From Chlorophyllum brunneum (taxonomy: Eukaryota > Basidiomycota > Agaricomycetes > Agaricales > Agaricaceae), in the NCBI GenBank assembly GCA_963576785.1, contig OY756140.1, positions 3,348,001 through 3,412,000 on the forward strand: 64,000 bases of DNA. The letters are read 5' to 3'. Shown piece after piece: positions 35,751-45,339 of this stretch (position 1 is its first letter; each line of letters begins with the position of its first letter). Below the pieces are notes generated by a model. The model was not told the DNA's origin. It searched no databases and saw only the letters and a list, made by a program, of their open reading frames with translations. The translations under genes and the position numbers were made by a program.

Positions 35751-37868
35751 ATGCCTGCCTTACGCTCCGATCTCTCTCGCAGAGATCCTGTGTCCGATAG
35801 TGAGGAAGATGTCTTCGGGTACTCGCCACGTGCCCCCGCCTCCTCTCTCTTCGCGCCCTCCACGGCTCCACCCTCCCCTGGTACCCTGCGCGCCAGGACA
35901 ACCACTGCTACTGGTCCCAGCCCCTTGGGTGGCACGACCGCCGCCCCCCCTGTGGCCGCCCCGACCACTCCACCCCCCCCCGCGGTTCCCACTGTAGGCA
36001 CCACGGCGAAAACCCCGCACAGGTCTTCCAAACGCCCAAGAAAGGAGGGCGATCACTACTACTCCGGCGAGGCTGGAAAGGACAAGGACTGGGCCGAGCA
36101 GGTGGAGGAGGAACTGGCCCCAAAAGTGACGATCGAGGATGAAGATCGGGAGAACCCCGAGGAATTCTACGACGCGGCTGTTCTGGAGGTCAGCAAGATC
36201 TCTGAGTGGGTCAAGGCCTGCAGCACGTTCAACATGAGCGGTGACGACGGGCTCGCTTTCGGGCGCGCCTTTGTCGAATTAACGGGCACCTTGATGAAAG
36301 CGGGATGGCTTAAGGTGGCCGTCGACGAGGAGAAGAACGACCTCCACGGTTGGCTTGGAGTCAACTTCGGCAAGATCGTCGTCCGCGCTGAGGAGACCCC
36401 CCAGCCCGACCTTTCCCCCTTGCGCCGGGCCCCCACCGCACGCAAACCTGCTGACGTCCGCATGGACGTTGTCGAGCAGATTATCACGCCGGGCATCGCC
36501 GAAGATGCCAAGACCAATGACGTCCCTGATGAGGACGTCCAGATGATTACCGAGGCAGAGTTCCGGACTGTCTCAAGGAAGAAGCCGAGGACACGACGGG
36601 CCAAGGCCGCCCGGCCCGAGCCCCCGAAAGCCCCGGCCCCCACCCCCTCTGCTGGCCCGCCCAAGGACGCGCCAGCCCCCAAACCTGCCCCTGCCCCCGA
36701 GGCCCCGACCCACCGGGCCAAGTCCTCCTATGCTGCGGCCGCGGCCGGGGCAAAAGCCCCAAAAGCCCCCCCTCCTGCCACCATCGGGCGGGACCCCCTC
36801 AAACTCCTGGAGCTCGCCAGCAAGTTCCCGGAATTAGCACACGATAAGGTGGTGGCTATGTACAACGCCGCCTTCTCCCCCTCCTCCCCCGCGGACAAGA
36901 GGCCGACCAGAAAGGCGGCCACTATCCGCTCGACACTTAATGGTCCTTCGCGCAAGCAGGTGATCATTCCCCTCCTGACTGGTCCGATTTCCCCCAACTT
37001 CGGTACCATCATCGACTCTCTTAATACCTGCCTCATCGCGGGTAAATCGAAAACCCGGGTCATCGCCGCCTCGCAGGGTAAGCTGGGCCTCATGGTCCAC
37101 ACCTCGGAGGTCTTGACCCCGGCTGAGCTTGACGCCGTCAGGGCCTGGCTCAAAGACAAGTTCGAGGGAACCACCACTGGTGAAGCCTCCCTCCCGAAAT
37201 CCAAGTCGTTCGTGAAGATCACGGACGTATCCTACGTCACCCCTCGCGGCCAAATCCTGACAGCCGAAGACGTCACCACTAGCATCCGTGGGTCGATCCA
37301 CTCGGATGCCATCCATCTCGTGTCCCCCCCGAGGGTGCGACGCAACTCCAAACACTCGGACACCTGCACGGTGTGGTTCGAGATATGGGATTCCAAGGCG
37401 GGGTCCAACGTCAACAAAATCGAGGACAAGTTCCTCAACATCTATGGCGGTCTTTACCGCATCAGGAAGGCCAACGCCAACCCGGGCGTCCCGTTCTGCG
37501 GCAAGTGCTGCAGGTGGGGCCACCCTCTAGTTCGATGTCGGGCAAGACTCTTTGTGTGCGCGCACTGTAAGGGCCCCCACTCCGTCGCCAATCACCGCTC
37601 CTTCGCCAACTGTTGCAAGGGCAACGACAAGGCCGACCCGCCTATTGCGGCTACCCCCGCCGGTGAACCGTGCCCTCACAAGGCATCGTGCCCCAACTGT
37701 GGCAAGGAACACCTCGCCACTGACCGCAAGTGCCTGTTCTGGAAGAAGCGATTCGACCACGACTGGCACGCCAACAAAGCCCTTGAGCTTAGGGCCAACA
37801 AGGGAGTCCCGCTCGCCCCTCCCTCCTCTTCCCCGGCTGGTCGAAGCCAGACCAACCCCCCCAAATGA
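35751..37868 (+). CDS. LINE L2 ORF1, zinc-knuckle nucleic-acid-binding protein, 705 aa
   Basis: An intact ORF. The N-terminal 110 residues are Pro/Ala/Thr-rich and probably disordered. A middle Pro/Ala-rich section (about residues 280-340) separates two more structured parts; the second starts KLLELASKFPELAHDKVVAMYNAAF near 350. The C-terminus has three Cys/His clusters: CGKCCRWGHPLVRC (about 583, CX2CX4HX4C), CAHCKGPHSVANH (about 603) and CPNCGKEHLATDRKC (about 647). Proteins of this type bind the element RNA and act as chaperones during target-primed reverse transcription. Its TGA overlaps the ATG of ORF2 (ATGA at 37865-37868), conserved in all three copies, suggesting coupled termination and reinitiation. 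Confidence 0.92.
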   Translation: MPALRSDLSRRDPVSDSEEDVFGYSPRAPASSLFAPSTAPPSPGTLRARTTTATGPSPLGGTTAAPPVAAPTTPPPPAVPTVGTTAKTPHRSSKRPRKEGDHYYSGEAGKDKDWAEQVEEELAPKVTIEDEDRENPEEFYDAAVLEVSKISEWVKACSTFNMSGDDGLAFGRAFVELTGTLMKAGWLKVAVDEEKNDLHGWLGVNFGKIVVRAEETPQPDLSPLRRAPTARKPADVRMDVVEQIITPGIAEDAKTNDVPDEDVQMITEAEFRTVSRKKPRTRRAKAARPEPPKAPAPTPSAGPPKDAPAPKPAPAPEAPTHRAKSSYAAAAAGAKAPKAPPPATIGRDPLKLLELASKFPELAHDKVVAMYNAAFSPSSPADKRPTRKAATIRSTLNGPSRKQVIIPLLTGPISPNFGTIIDSLNTCLIAGKSKTRVIAASQGKLGLMVHTSEVLTPAELDAVRAWLKDKFEGTTTGEASLPKSKSFVKITDVSYVTPRGQILTAEDVTTSIRGSIHSDAIHLVSPPRVRRNSKHSDTCTVWFEIWDSKAGSNVNKIEDKFLNIYGGLYRIRKANANPGVPFCGKCCRWGHPLVRCRARLFVCAHCKGPHSVANHRSFANCCKGNDKADPPIAATPAGEPCPHKASCPNCGKEHLATDRKCLFWKKRFDHDWHANKALELRANKGVPLAPPSSSPAGRSQTNPPK

Positions 37869-40800
37869 GTTACACACCCGGCGCAAACGACGGACCTCCT
37901 CGCTCGCTACTGAGGGAGTTGAAGGTCTGCTCGCACAACGTTGGAAGATTGTACGGAGTGATGGAGACAGTCCTCGCGCGCAGAGGTGACGTCGACCTCC
38001 TCCTCATACAAGAACCCCCGTGGAGATACCTCCGCAACATCCCTTCCCCCATCTCCAACGACGGAGTCCCAATCGTAGGAGGCCCGGTTCACCCTGACTG
38101 GACACTCCTCTCCTATCCCCCCCCTGCCGAAGAAGTCCTCCAAGTTGGACGCCGGCGTTTCCCTGGACGTACGGTTGACCTTAACCACCGCACCATACCT
38201 CGAGTCTTGGCCTTCGCCCACAAGAGACTCGCCAAACTACGACCATCTGTCCGGCGAGACATTATCGACCATCGAGACCTCCTGTGTGTATCTTTATACG
38301 CGAGAGGAGAAGAACTGCTTCTGCTCAACGTCTACAACGACAGTCGCAACACCGTGCTCCACTTCCTCGAGGAGCGACTTTTTGACCTGCCTCCTTTCGT
38401 TCTGGTGGGAGGCGATATTAATATCAGATCTGAGCTATGGGACCCTTCGACGGCGCAACACCCGCCGAGTGCGGACCGGTTGCTCATGATCGCTGAAGCC
38501 CTCAATCTGGTCAGGACGACTCTGACCGTGGCCATTCCAACGCGATATGCCGCGGACCCCAATCTCCCGGATACGGTCATCGACCTCATCTTTGTCTCGG
38601 CGATGTTACCCCACATCTCCTCCCACACCATCCAGGCGGGCGACCGGTACAATTCGGACCACGCCCCCCTGCATATCGACATCCCGATCCCGCGTACGGA
38701 CATCGTCATAGAGAGATTGACGATGCCTAAGGGATCGGACAACGAAACCAGATTCCTCGCGGATGTCACGCAAGGAGTCATTAACAGAGAGTGGCCGATG
38801 ACTGACGCGGACGAGTTGGAGAATTCCGTCGAAGAACTCGGAGGCTTGTTTCACAGATCCTGGGACCGCCACGCGAAGAAGACCAAGATCACCGCCAGAT
38901 CCAAGACCTGGTGGAACGAAGAGTGCGCCACGGCGCTGACAACACACCGAGCGGACCGGAAGAGCAGGCGCAAGTGGGCCACCTTCCGTAAAACCACGAG
39001 GAGGGTGAAGAGGGAATACTTCGACAGGAAGATACAAGAGATCTCAGTCGACAACAAACGGCCATGGGACTTAATGCCATGGGTCAAGGATCGGGCCCTC
39101 CCGGCCACGGAAGCCATCCGTTACAATGGGCGACCGTGTCTCACCACAGACAGCCTGTGGAGAGCCCTCGACGAACACTACAACGCAGCACACGATCGAC
39201 CGGTCGACGCGGCGGTTTTACAGGAACTTCCCCCTCCAACTGGGAAGGAGAGTAGGACTTGGGTCGACTTCTCTCTCTTAGAGATGATGGAGGCGCTCAA
39301 GGATACCTCGAACTCTTCTGCCCCCGGCCCCGACCACATTTCCTGGTCCCACCTCAAACAGATCGCTGCTACGGACGCGTGCGCTGCGCTCTTCCTCCGG
39401 ATCGGTAATGCGTGCCTGGCCCTCAGTCACTGGCCCGCACACTTCAAAAAGTCAACGTCGGTCGTCATCCCCAAACCGAACAAAGCCGACTACTCCACTC
39501 CCAAGGCGTTCCACCCGATCGTCCTGCTCAACACCCTCGGCAAGCTCGTAGAGAAGATGCTGGCCAAGCGGCTGCAATTCGAGGCGGTGAAGTTCAAGGT
39601 TCTTCATCCCCACCAACTGGGAGCGATACGCCAGCGGTCCACTGAGGACGCGGGTCTCTTTCTCACCCACATTATCCGGGGAGCTTGGACGAAGAAGAAG
39701 AAAACGTCGGTGCTTGCATTCGACGTCGCCCAATTCTTCCCCTCCCTTAACCATGCGCTCCTCGTCAATATACTCGAACGACAGGGGTTCCCTCGCCAAA
39801 TCGCCGCCTTCTTTGGGGACTACCTCGAAGGGAGACACACCTCCTACCGATGGAACAACAAGACTTCCCCGGAATTCGACGCTGCGGTGGGAGTGGGGCA
39901 GGGCTCTGCTCTTAGCCCCATCCTCTCCGCACTCTACTTGGCACCCCTCCTCCATGTCTTCGAGGCGCGAATGGAAGAGCACCGCCACCACTGGGATTTC
40001 GACGTCCTCTCATTCATCGATGACGGCACACTTGTCGCCCAGTCCCCCTCCCTCGAACGCAACGTTGAGATACTCCAGCACATGTACCGCGAAATGGAGC
40101 GGCTCATGGGCCAGTTTGGTCTCGCCATCGAACACAGCAAGTCCGAAGTCTTCCACTTCACCCGCGCTAGGCAGGACACAAACCCCACAATCGACCTTGG
40201 CTCCCCCCCATTCACGGGTCGCACCCCACTCAAACCGAAGGCGCACTGGCGATACCTCGGCTTCTACTTCGACCGGACGCTCACGTTCAAGGAGCATGTA
40301 CGGTACTACTCCGCCAAGGCCATCTCGACGGTCAAGGCATTGAAAATGCTGGGGAACTCGGCTAGGGGGCTATCCCCGAGCAACAAGAGGCTCCTTTATC
40401 GCTCGTGCGTCGTACCCGTTGCAACCTATGGGTACCGGCTCTGGTTCCACGACAAGTCCTGGACGAAGGGGACCTGCGACATTCTCAACAAAATGCAGCG
40501 TTGCGCTGCTCTCTGGATTACCGGTGCCTTCCGGACGTCCCCCTCTGGCGGCGTTGAGTCCCTTGCGGGGCTCATGCCTATCAAACTCCACCTCCGAAAG
40601 CTCGCCGAACGACAAATGTCGAGACTACACACTTTGGACGACGAACATGCCCTGGCAAGACTGGTCAGGGAATACCACTCTTCTCCCCACCGACTTCATA
40701 TCAAGAATTTCACTGAGATTCAGAAGAAGAAAACGCTTGGAGCAGTGATGGACGCTTCCCGCCCCACCCCTGAGACTCGTTATATAGAATCTTTTAACTC

Positions 40801-41914
40801 TGTTTCAAAGACTCTCTGGCCCGGACGTAGGTTACTTGACCGGTTTCCCACTAATGTATCATTCATAGGTTTCAACCGAGACGAACCCCACCTCTCGAAG
40901 ACCCTCTGGGATGACGTGACGACGAACGCGGCGACGGACCCCAAGTCCATCACTATTGGCACGGACGGATCGGTCCACCCCAACCCCAACCCGCTCGCCA
41001 GCCAGTACACGGCGGCGGCCACCATTCGACATCTGGACGGAGGAACGTCTGTCATGAAAAGGCTCGGAGGCACCACCTCCACTGACACAGAGTTGGTTGC
41101 GCAGTACCTGGCTATCACCAAGGTCCTCGCTTCCGCCGACTTCGACTAGGTTGAGCACGTCCATGTGTTCACCGACTCCCTCATAGCCTCCCGGCTACTG
41201 CTCGACTGCTCGCCACACTCTTGCCAGCGGCAGTCCATCCTCACCTCGAAGGCACTCCTGGCCTGGTTCAATGGATCTGACTAGCGCCGCCTCTCGTTTT
41301 ACCACACTCCATCCAAATGCAAGTACGGGTTACAAAAGGCCACTCACGACTGGATCCAAACAGTCGCCTGGCCCAACCGAGGTCGTGGTCACCGGGTCCC
41401 CAACTCGATCGACTACCTCCGGAAAAAGTCCGCCGAGTGCGCCATTCACACATGGCAGGCCATGTTCGGGTTCAAGTCCTACAGCGGGAATTCCTTCCTC
41501 CACCTTCCGGTCCGAGCGAATGGAGCCCCCGCCCTACCGTCGCACATCAAGTCCGGTCCCTGGATACGAGAATGCGGACACCAGCCACAGCTCTTCGCGA
41601 GGGCTTGTCGCGCCATACTCTGCCATGCCCCGATTGGGGAGTACCGCCTACGGTTCTTCCCCAATGAGGACTTGGCATGCCACCACTGCGACAACCAGAT
41701 GGTTCAAACCAGGTCGCACATCCTATATCGGTGTCAGAGTTTCGACCACCACCTCGGCGTCGATACTGTCAAGATGTTCACCAACTTCTTGCGCCGCAAC
41801 CCCTCCGCGTTCGCCTTCCCCCCCGAGGTTGAGCGCCCTCGTATCCGTGCCGGTTCAATCCCCCCGCCACGTCGTCATCAAGTCCGTCAGAGGTTTGGGT
41901 CGGCTCCGGTTTGA
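37865..41914 (+). pseudogene. LINE L2 ORF2: endonuclease, RT, RNase H (two stops)
   Basis: The full frame would be 1,349 aa; it is open for 1,094 codons to a TAG at 41147, with a second TAG at 41282. Both sit where a CAG (Gln) codon is expected, so single C-to-T changes explain them. Domains: APE-type endonuclease (VCSHNVGRL, LLLIQEPPWR, GGDINIRS, SDHAPL; residues about 15-270); RT (FHPIVLLNTLGKLVEKML about 550, AFDVAQFFPSL about 620, GVGQGSALSPI, SFIDDG about 718); RNase H (IGTDGSVHPNPNP about 1031, TDTELVAQYLAI, then FTDSLIASR after the first stop); C-terminal CCHC (CHHC...HILYRC about 1275). The RT motif FIDDG instead of YADD is the same in L1 and L3 apart from I/V. RNase H plus APE endonuclease places it in the I group, most likely Tad1-like. 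Confidence 0.92.
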
Positions 41915-42333
41915 TTCCTTTCTCTCTCTCCTTTTTCCTTTCGCTCTCACGGTTATGGACTTCACTCCATTTCTTTATCTCCCCTCCCTCGCTAGCATAC
42001 TTTTTATCTAGTCTTCTTTCCACCTTCATCATTCCCGTGGTGCGGGGCCGAGAGCCTCCCCACACGCTAGTACCGTTCGCTGTTCCCCCTTGTGATTGCG
42101 AGTAGATAGTTCTCTTTTCTGTCTCTCTTCTTTCTCTCACTTTCCTCGGACCAGCGTTGGTACCAAACATCGCTCTAGTGTGCGCGCTAGATGGCGTCGA
42201 GTCTCGCGGGGTTAGTTTACTTTCCCCTCTCTGAACACTTTGTACGAGTATGCATTTGTATGTATGTACGCGCGGACTGCGATCGAGCACCGCTATATAA
42301 ATTGATGATTTAAAAAATAAAAAAAAAAAAAAA
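41915..42333 (+). other. 3' UTR and poly(A) of LINE L2
   Basis: Pyrimidine-rich 3' UTR ending in gcaccgctatataaattg shortly before poly(A). The same end is present in L1 and L3, so it is a family-specific 3' terminus, possibly what the RT recognises. Confidence 0.7.
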
Positions 42334-44369
42334 GAAGAGCCCTCCGTAAATGTTGAGGAACTTGTCCTCGATCTTCGCCAAGTTGGACCCCGCCTTAGAG
42401 TCCCATATTTCGAACCACACCGTACAGGTGTCCAAGTGTTTTGAATTGCATCGAACACGGGGTTGCGACGCGAATTGGATGGCGTCCGAGTGGATTGAAC
42501 TCCGGACGCTGGATACCACATCGGCTTCGGTGAGGATTTGTCCTCAGGGGGTTATATAACTGACATCCATGACTTTCACGAACGATTTGGACTTTGAGAG
42601 GGATGCATCACCCGAGGTGATTCCTCCGAATTTCTCTTTGAGCCATGCCTTGATGACGTCGAGCTCAGTGGGGGTTAACACCTCCGAGGTGTGGACCATA
42701 AGGCCCAACTTATCCTGCGAGGTGGCGATGACCCTCGTCTTGGGCTTCTCTGCAATGAGGCATGCGTTGAGGGAGTCGATGATGGCCCTGAAGTTGGTAA
42801 CACTGGGACCGGTGAGGAGAGGGATGATCACCTGTTTGCGTGAGGGACCATTGAGGGTGGAGCAAATAACGCCAGCCTTCTTAACAGGCTTTTGATTCGC
42901 GGGGGTGGAGAAAGCAGCGTCATACATCGCAACAATTTTCTCATTAGATAACTCAGGGAACTTACTCACAAACTCTAAGAGTTTAAGAGGGTCCCGAGCA
43001 TTGGTGGGGGAGGCTGCGGCGGGAGCAGCGTTGTTGCCCTTTTTTGCTGCAGCGGCAGCATAGGAGGTTTTTACTCCTTCTTGGGGTGTGGTCGTGGCCC
43101 CTTTACTGTTGGGCATGGGAGCCGGGGTCTTGGTGGCCTTGGCAGGCACATTGGTAGGGGCGGCCTTGGTTGGACCGGAGTTCACTGGAGCCGGAGTTCT
43201 CGGTTTCCTGGCCCGCTTCTTCTTTCCGTGAGTCACGGTCTTAAACTCCACTTCGGAGATCATTTGAACGTCATCATCGGAGATACCCAAATGAGTGACG
43301 TCATTGCCAACGGAGATACCTGGTGTGACAATGTGTTCAATAACCTCCATGTGGACGTCATCAGGTTTCCGCATGGAGCCTTTGGAGGCCTCGCGGGGGG
43401 GGGTGTGCAATGTCCAGCGGAGGGGATCCCTCGGCGTGGACAGCGTACTTACCAAAATTCTTTTCCAACCAGTTTTGGAGGTTGTTCTTACCATCGTCAA
43501 CCGCTACCTTAAGCCATCCCGTCTTGCCTAAGGTCTCTATCAATTCCGTGAACGCTCGCCCAAAAGCCAACCCTTCATCGCCGCTCATGTTGAAGGTGCT
43601 GTAGGCTTTTACCCACTCTGAGATCTTACCGACCTCCTTCACAGCATCTTCATAAAACTCTTCAGGACCTTCTCCCTGATCCTCTTGGGTTTCGTCCTCG
43701 TCTTCCTTGACTTGGACTCTTTTCTTTGGTGTGAGCTCCTCTTCGACCTACTCAGCCCAGCTTTCTTTCGAGTAGTATTGATCACCGCTGACTCTTGTCC
43801 GTTTGGAGGCGCGGTGAACGGTGCGGTCTCCTTCGCCCTGGAGGGGGTTTGAGGTAATCGAGGTAGGTGTGGTTGGCCTGCTACTCAGGACCGATGGGGA
43901 GATGGTGTTGCTGTAGGCCTGGTCTGTATGTACAAAGGGCCTAGTCATAATTGGCGTCCTGGGGAACAGGACACCGGGGGGGGCAGAGCCGGAGAGGCCG
44001 CAAAGATGGAGGGGGGTGAAACATGTGTTGTGTCTCCGAAGACTTCCCCGTCGCCGTTGGGCGTGGGCTCTCTAGGAGAGAGGTTCGAACGTAGTGCAGG
44101 CATTATTATCCTAATACTGTAGACCGGTACCGTATAATCGAGTTTTGCAAATCGATGGTGGTAGTACGAGTCAAAGAAGGGATGACACACCATAGCCCTC
44201 TTCAGAGGAGGCCAAGACCACACCCCCTTTTGGATTGGATGCTGACGCAAATCAGGAACCCTGATGATTGGTCTTACCAAATGTCAACTTGTCAACACCT
44301 TACACAAAGAACAAGATGACAAGTAAATTACGGTATTTTATGGGGTCATGAAAGTAAAAAGGGAGGTAT

Positions 44370-44662
44370 TGTTATGAACTATAGATAGACAGTACATTCC
44401 TATCATGCACCCATCACAGTTATCATTCCTATGTGTCTGTTTCATCCCTTATGGCTGTACTCTTAGTGACTTGTTCTACTCGTCCCCTATGACTCCTTTA
44501 CTCTGATCCTTTATTCTTAGCTCATGCTACTCATATATAAAGTGTAGTGATACTTGATGTATTCCTTACACTTTACCAATCATATTATCCCTTACTCTCT
44601 TCTCTACTTCCTTGTCTTTATCCAAAGACTTGCAACCTGAGTCTCAGACTAAGGTCATAACA
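44370..44662 (+). repeat. 3' LTR of copy D
   Basis: 293 bp, TGTTATGAAC...GGTCATAACA, preceded by the polypurine tract aaaagggaggtat. It is followed directly by copy G in the opposite orientation. Confidence 0.88.
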
Positions 44663-45222
44663 GTGGTCTACTTTGTCTCATATATTGAGTTCCATTAGAT
44701 AGTCTGGGACTAATTCATCAATCTCCTTCATTCCTTTATCCAACCATTCTTGTTCATCTTCTTTGTTATATGGTGGTTTTGCCAGTAGTAAGGTGGGGGT
44801 ATATGAGTCAAGTTCCATTAAGTGGTGACCTAATTAGTATGCAGGATTGTTGCTGGAATCAGTGAGGTAGTTGAGTCATTCACCTATTATGACTAGAGCA
44901 CTCTGTATGCAACATTTGGCATCTGTGTATACCATTATTTAGTGGCTGCTTTGTCTAATAACTCCTTCATGAGTGCATGCTTTTCTAGTATCATAGCTGC
45001 TGGAAGTACTCTAATGGTAGTGATGAGTGGGATATGGCTTAAGACTTTAGATTGGATTTGAATATTGTTGATAGTGCACATAATATATGTGAGGCCTTTG
45101 ATAGTTGAGATGCAATGCTCGATTTGTTTGTCAGTTGTCTGTATATTGAGGATGTTGTTGAGTTCTTGTTCGAATTCAGTATTATTGGCTGGGTATGGGG
45201 TGGGTCTGCATTCAGCAAACAT
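44663..45222 (-). pseudogene. ORF3 of copy G, truncated
   Basis: Starts at 45222 with M-F-A-E-C-R-PTPYPANNTEFEQEL, matching D's ORF3 (PTPFPANDAEFEQEL). It is open for 95 codons, then broken, and lost beyond the junction at 44663. Confidence 0.74.
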
Positions 45223-45339
45223 GGTGTGTTATAGAAGTAGTTGGCAAGGTCTAGTATGCAGTGAATACAATAAGAGGTTCTTTGAGTATAGTGATTTCTT
45301 GGGATATGAGGTTCATAATTGTCATTTTTTGGCCTCCCT

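Larger units (their letters stand above)
35666..42333 (+). mobile_element. LINE L2, nearly intact, nested in L1
   Basis: 6,668 bp with a perfect 15-bp target duplication gaagagccctccgta (35651-35665 and 42334-42348) and a terminal poly(A) from about 42312. It is GC- and CpG-rich, unlike its surroundings, and has only two in-frame stops, both in ORF2; it is the youngest LINE here. It starts CATCCCTTCTTTGACTC, the same 5' end as L1 and L3, so it is full length. Confidence 0.95.
35240..44103 (-). pseudogene. ORF1 of LINE L1, split by LINE L2
   Basis: Begins MPALRSNLSPREPTPNGDG at 44103, with frameshifts near 43945. The central part (43500-42544) is open for 318 codons, with KLLEFVSKFPELSNEKIVAMYDAAF. 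L2 and its target duplication interrupt it within the sequence corresponding to FLNIYGGLFRI. The C-terminal zinc-knuckle part (CGKCCRWGHPLVCC) is at 35650-35240. Confidence 0.84.
30731..44183 (-). mobile_element. LINE L1 (Tad1/I-like non-LTR retrotransposon), full length, nested in copy D
   Basis: Minus-strand LINE whose poly(A) appears as poly(T) at 30731-30753 and whose 5' end is at 44183. It is flanked by a 15-bp target duplication gacacaccatagccc (30716-30730 and 44184-44198). L2 splits it at 35666-42333; without L2 it is about 6.77 kb. Both ORFs are broken. Order: 5' end, ORF1 (44103 leftward, resuming at 35650), ORF2 (35243-31193), 3' UTR. Confidence 0.92.
29980..44326 (+). pseudogene. 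ORF3 of copy D, split by LINE L1
   Basis: ATG at 29980 in the context caacacaccATG, identical to the ORF3 start of copy E. It is open for 183 codons to a TAA at 30532, in frame with a further 66 codons to the L1 insertion at 30731, and resumes at 44184. Recognisable blocks are PTPFP, ELLDKAATDLNILV, GERLNYLTDSSNNP, KPMIFNLPPSYLTLKDGG and, after L1, a TPFWIG block. It is clearly homologous to but far more diverged from E's ORF3 than the pol genes are. Unknown function; no membrane segment or signal peptide is evident. Confidence 0.72.
17844..44662 (+). mobile_element. Ty3/gypsy chromovirus copy D, host of nested insertions E, L1 and a solo LTR
   Basis: D is split into 17844-18603, 19182-22557, 28986-30730 and 44184-44662 by three later insertions, each with its own target-site duplication. 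Removing these leaves about 6.3 kb, the same size as E. All parts are present: LTRs, gag, protease, RT, RNase H, integrase, chromodomain and ORF3. The outer flanks (ATCTC at left, GTGGT at right) do not match, so D's own target duplication is lost or one boundary is a recombination joint. Confidence 0.88.

Noticed and set aside
36834..37523. 229-codon minus-strand ORF opposite LINE L2 ORF1
   Set aside because: It lies antisense to an intact ORF with zinc knuckles in GC-rich DNA, where long antisense frames arise by codon bias. No independent motif is seen.
39452..40343. ORFs of 179 aa (-) and 209 aa (+) overlapping LINE L2 ORF2
   Set aside because: They overlap the RT domain in other frames and have repetitive Ser/Thr/Arg composition, as expected of frame shadows.
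41147..41284. Programmed read-through of two TAG codons in LINE L2 ORF2
   Set aside because: L1 has Gln (CAG or CAA) or other sense codons at these places, and single C-to-T mutations explain both stops.
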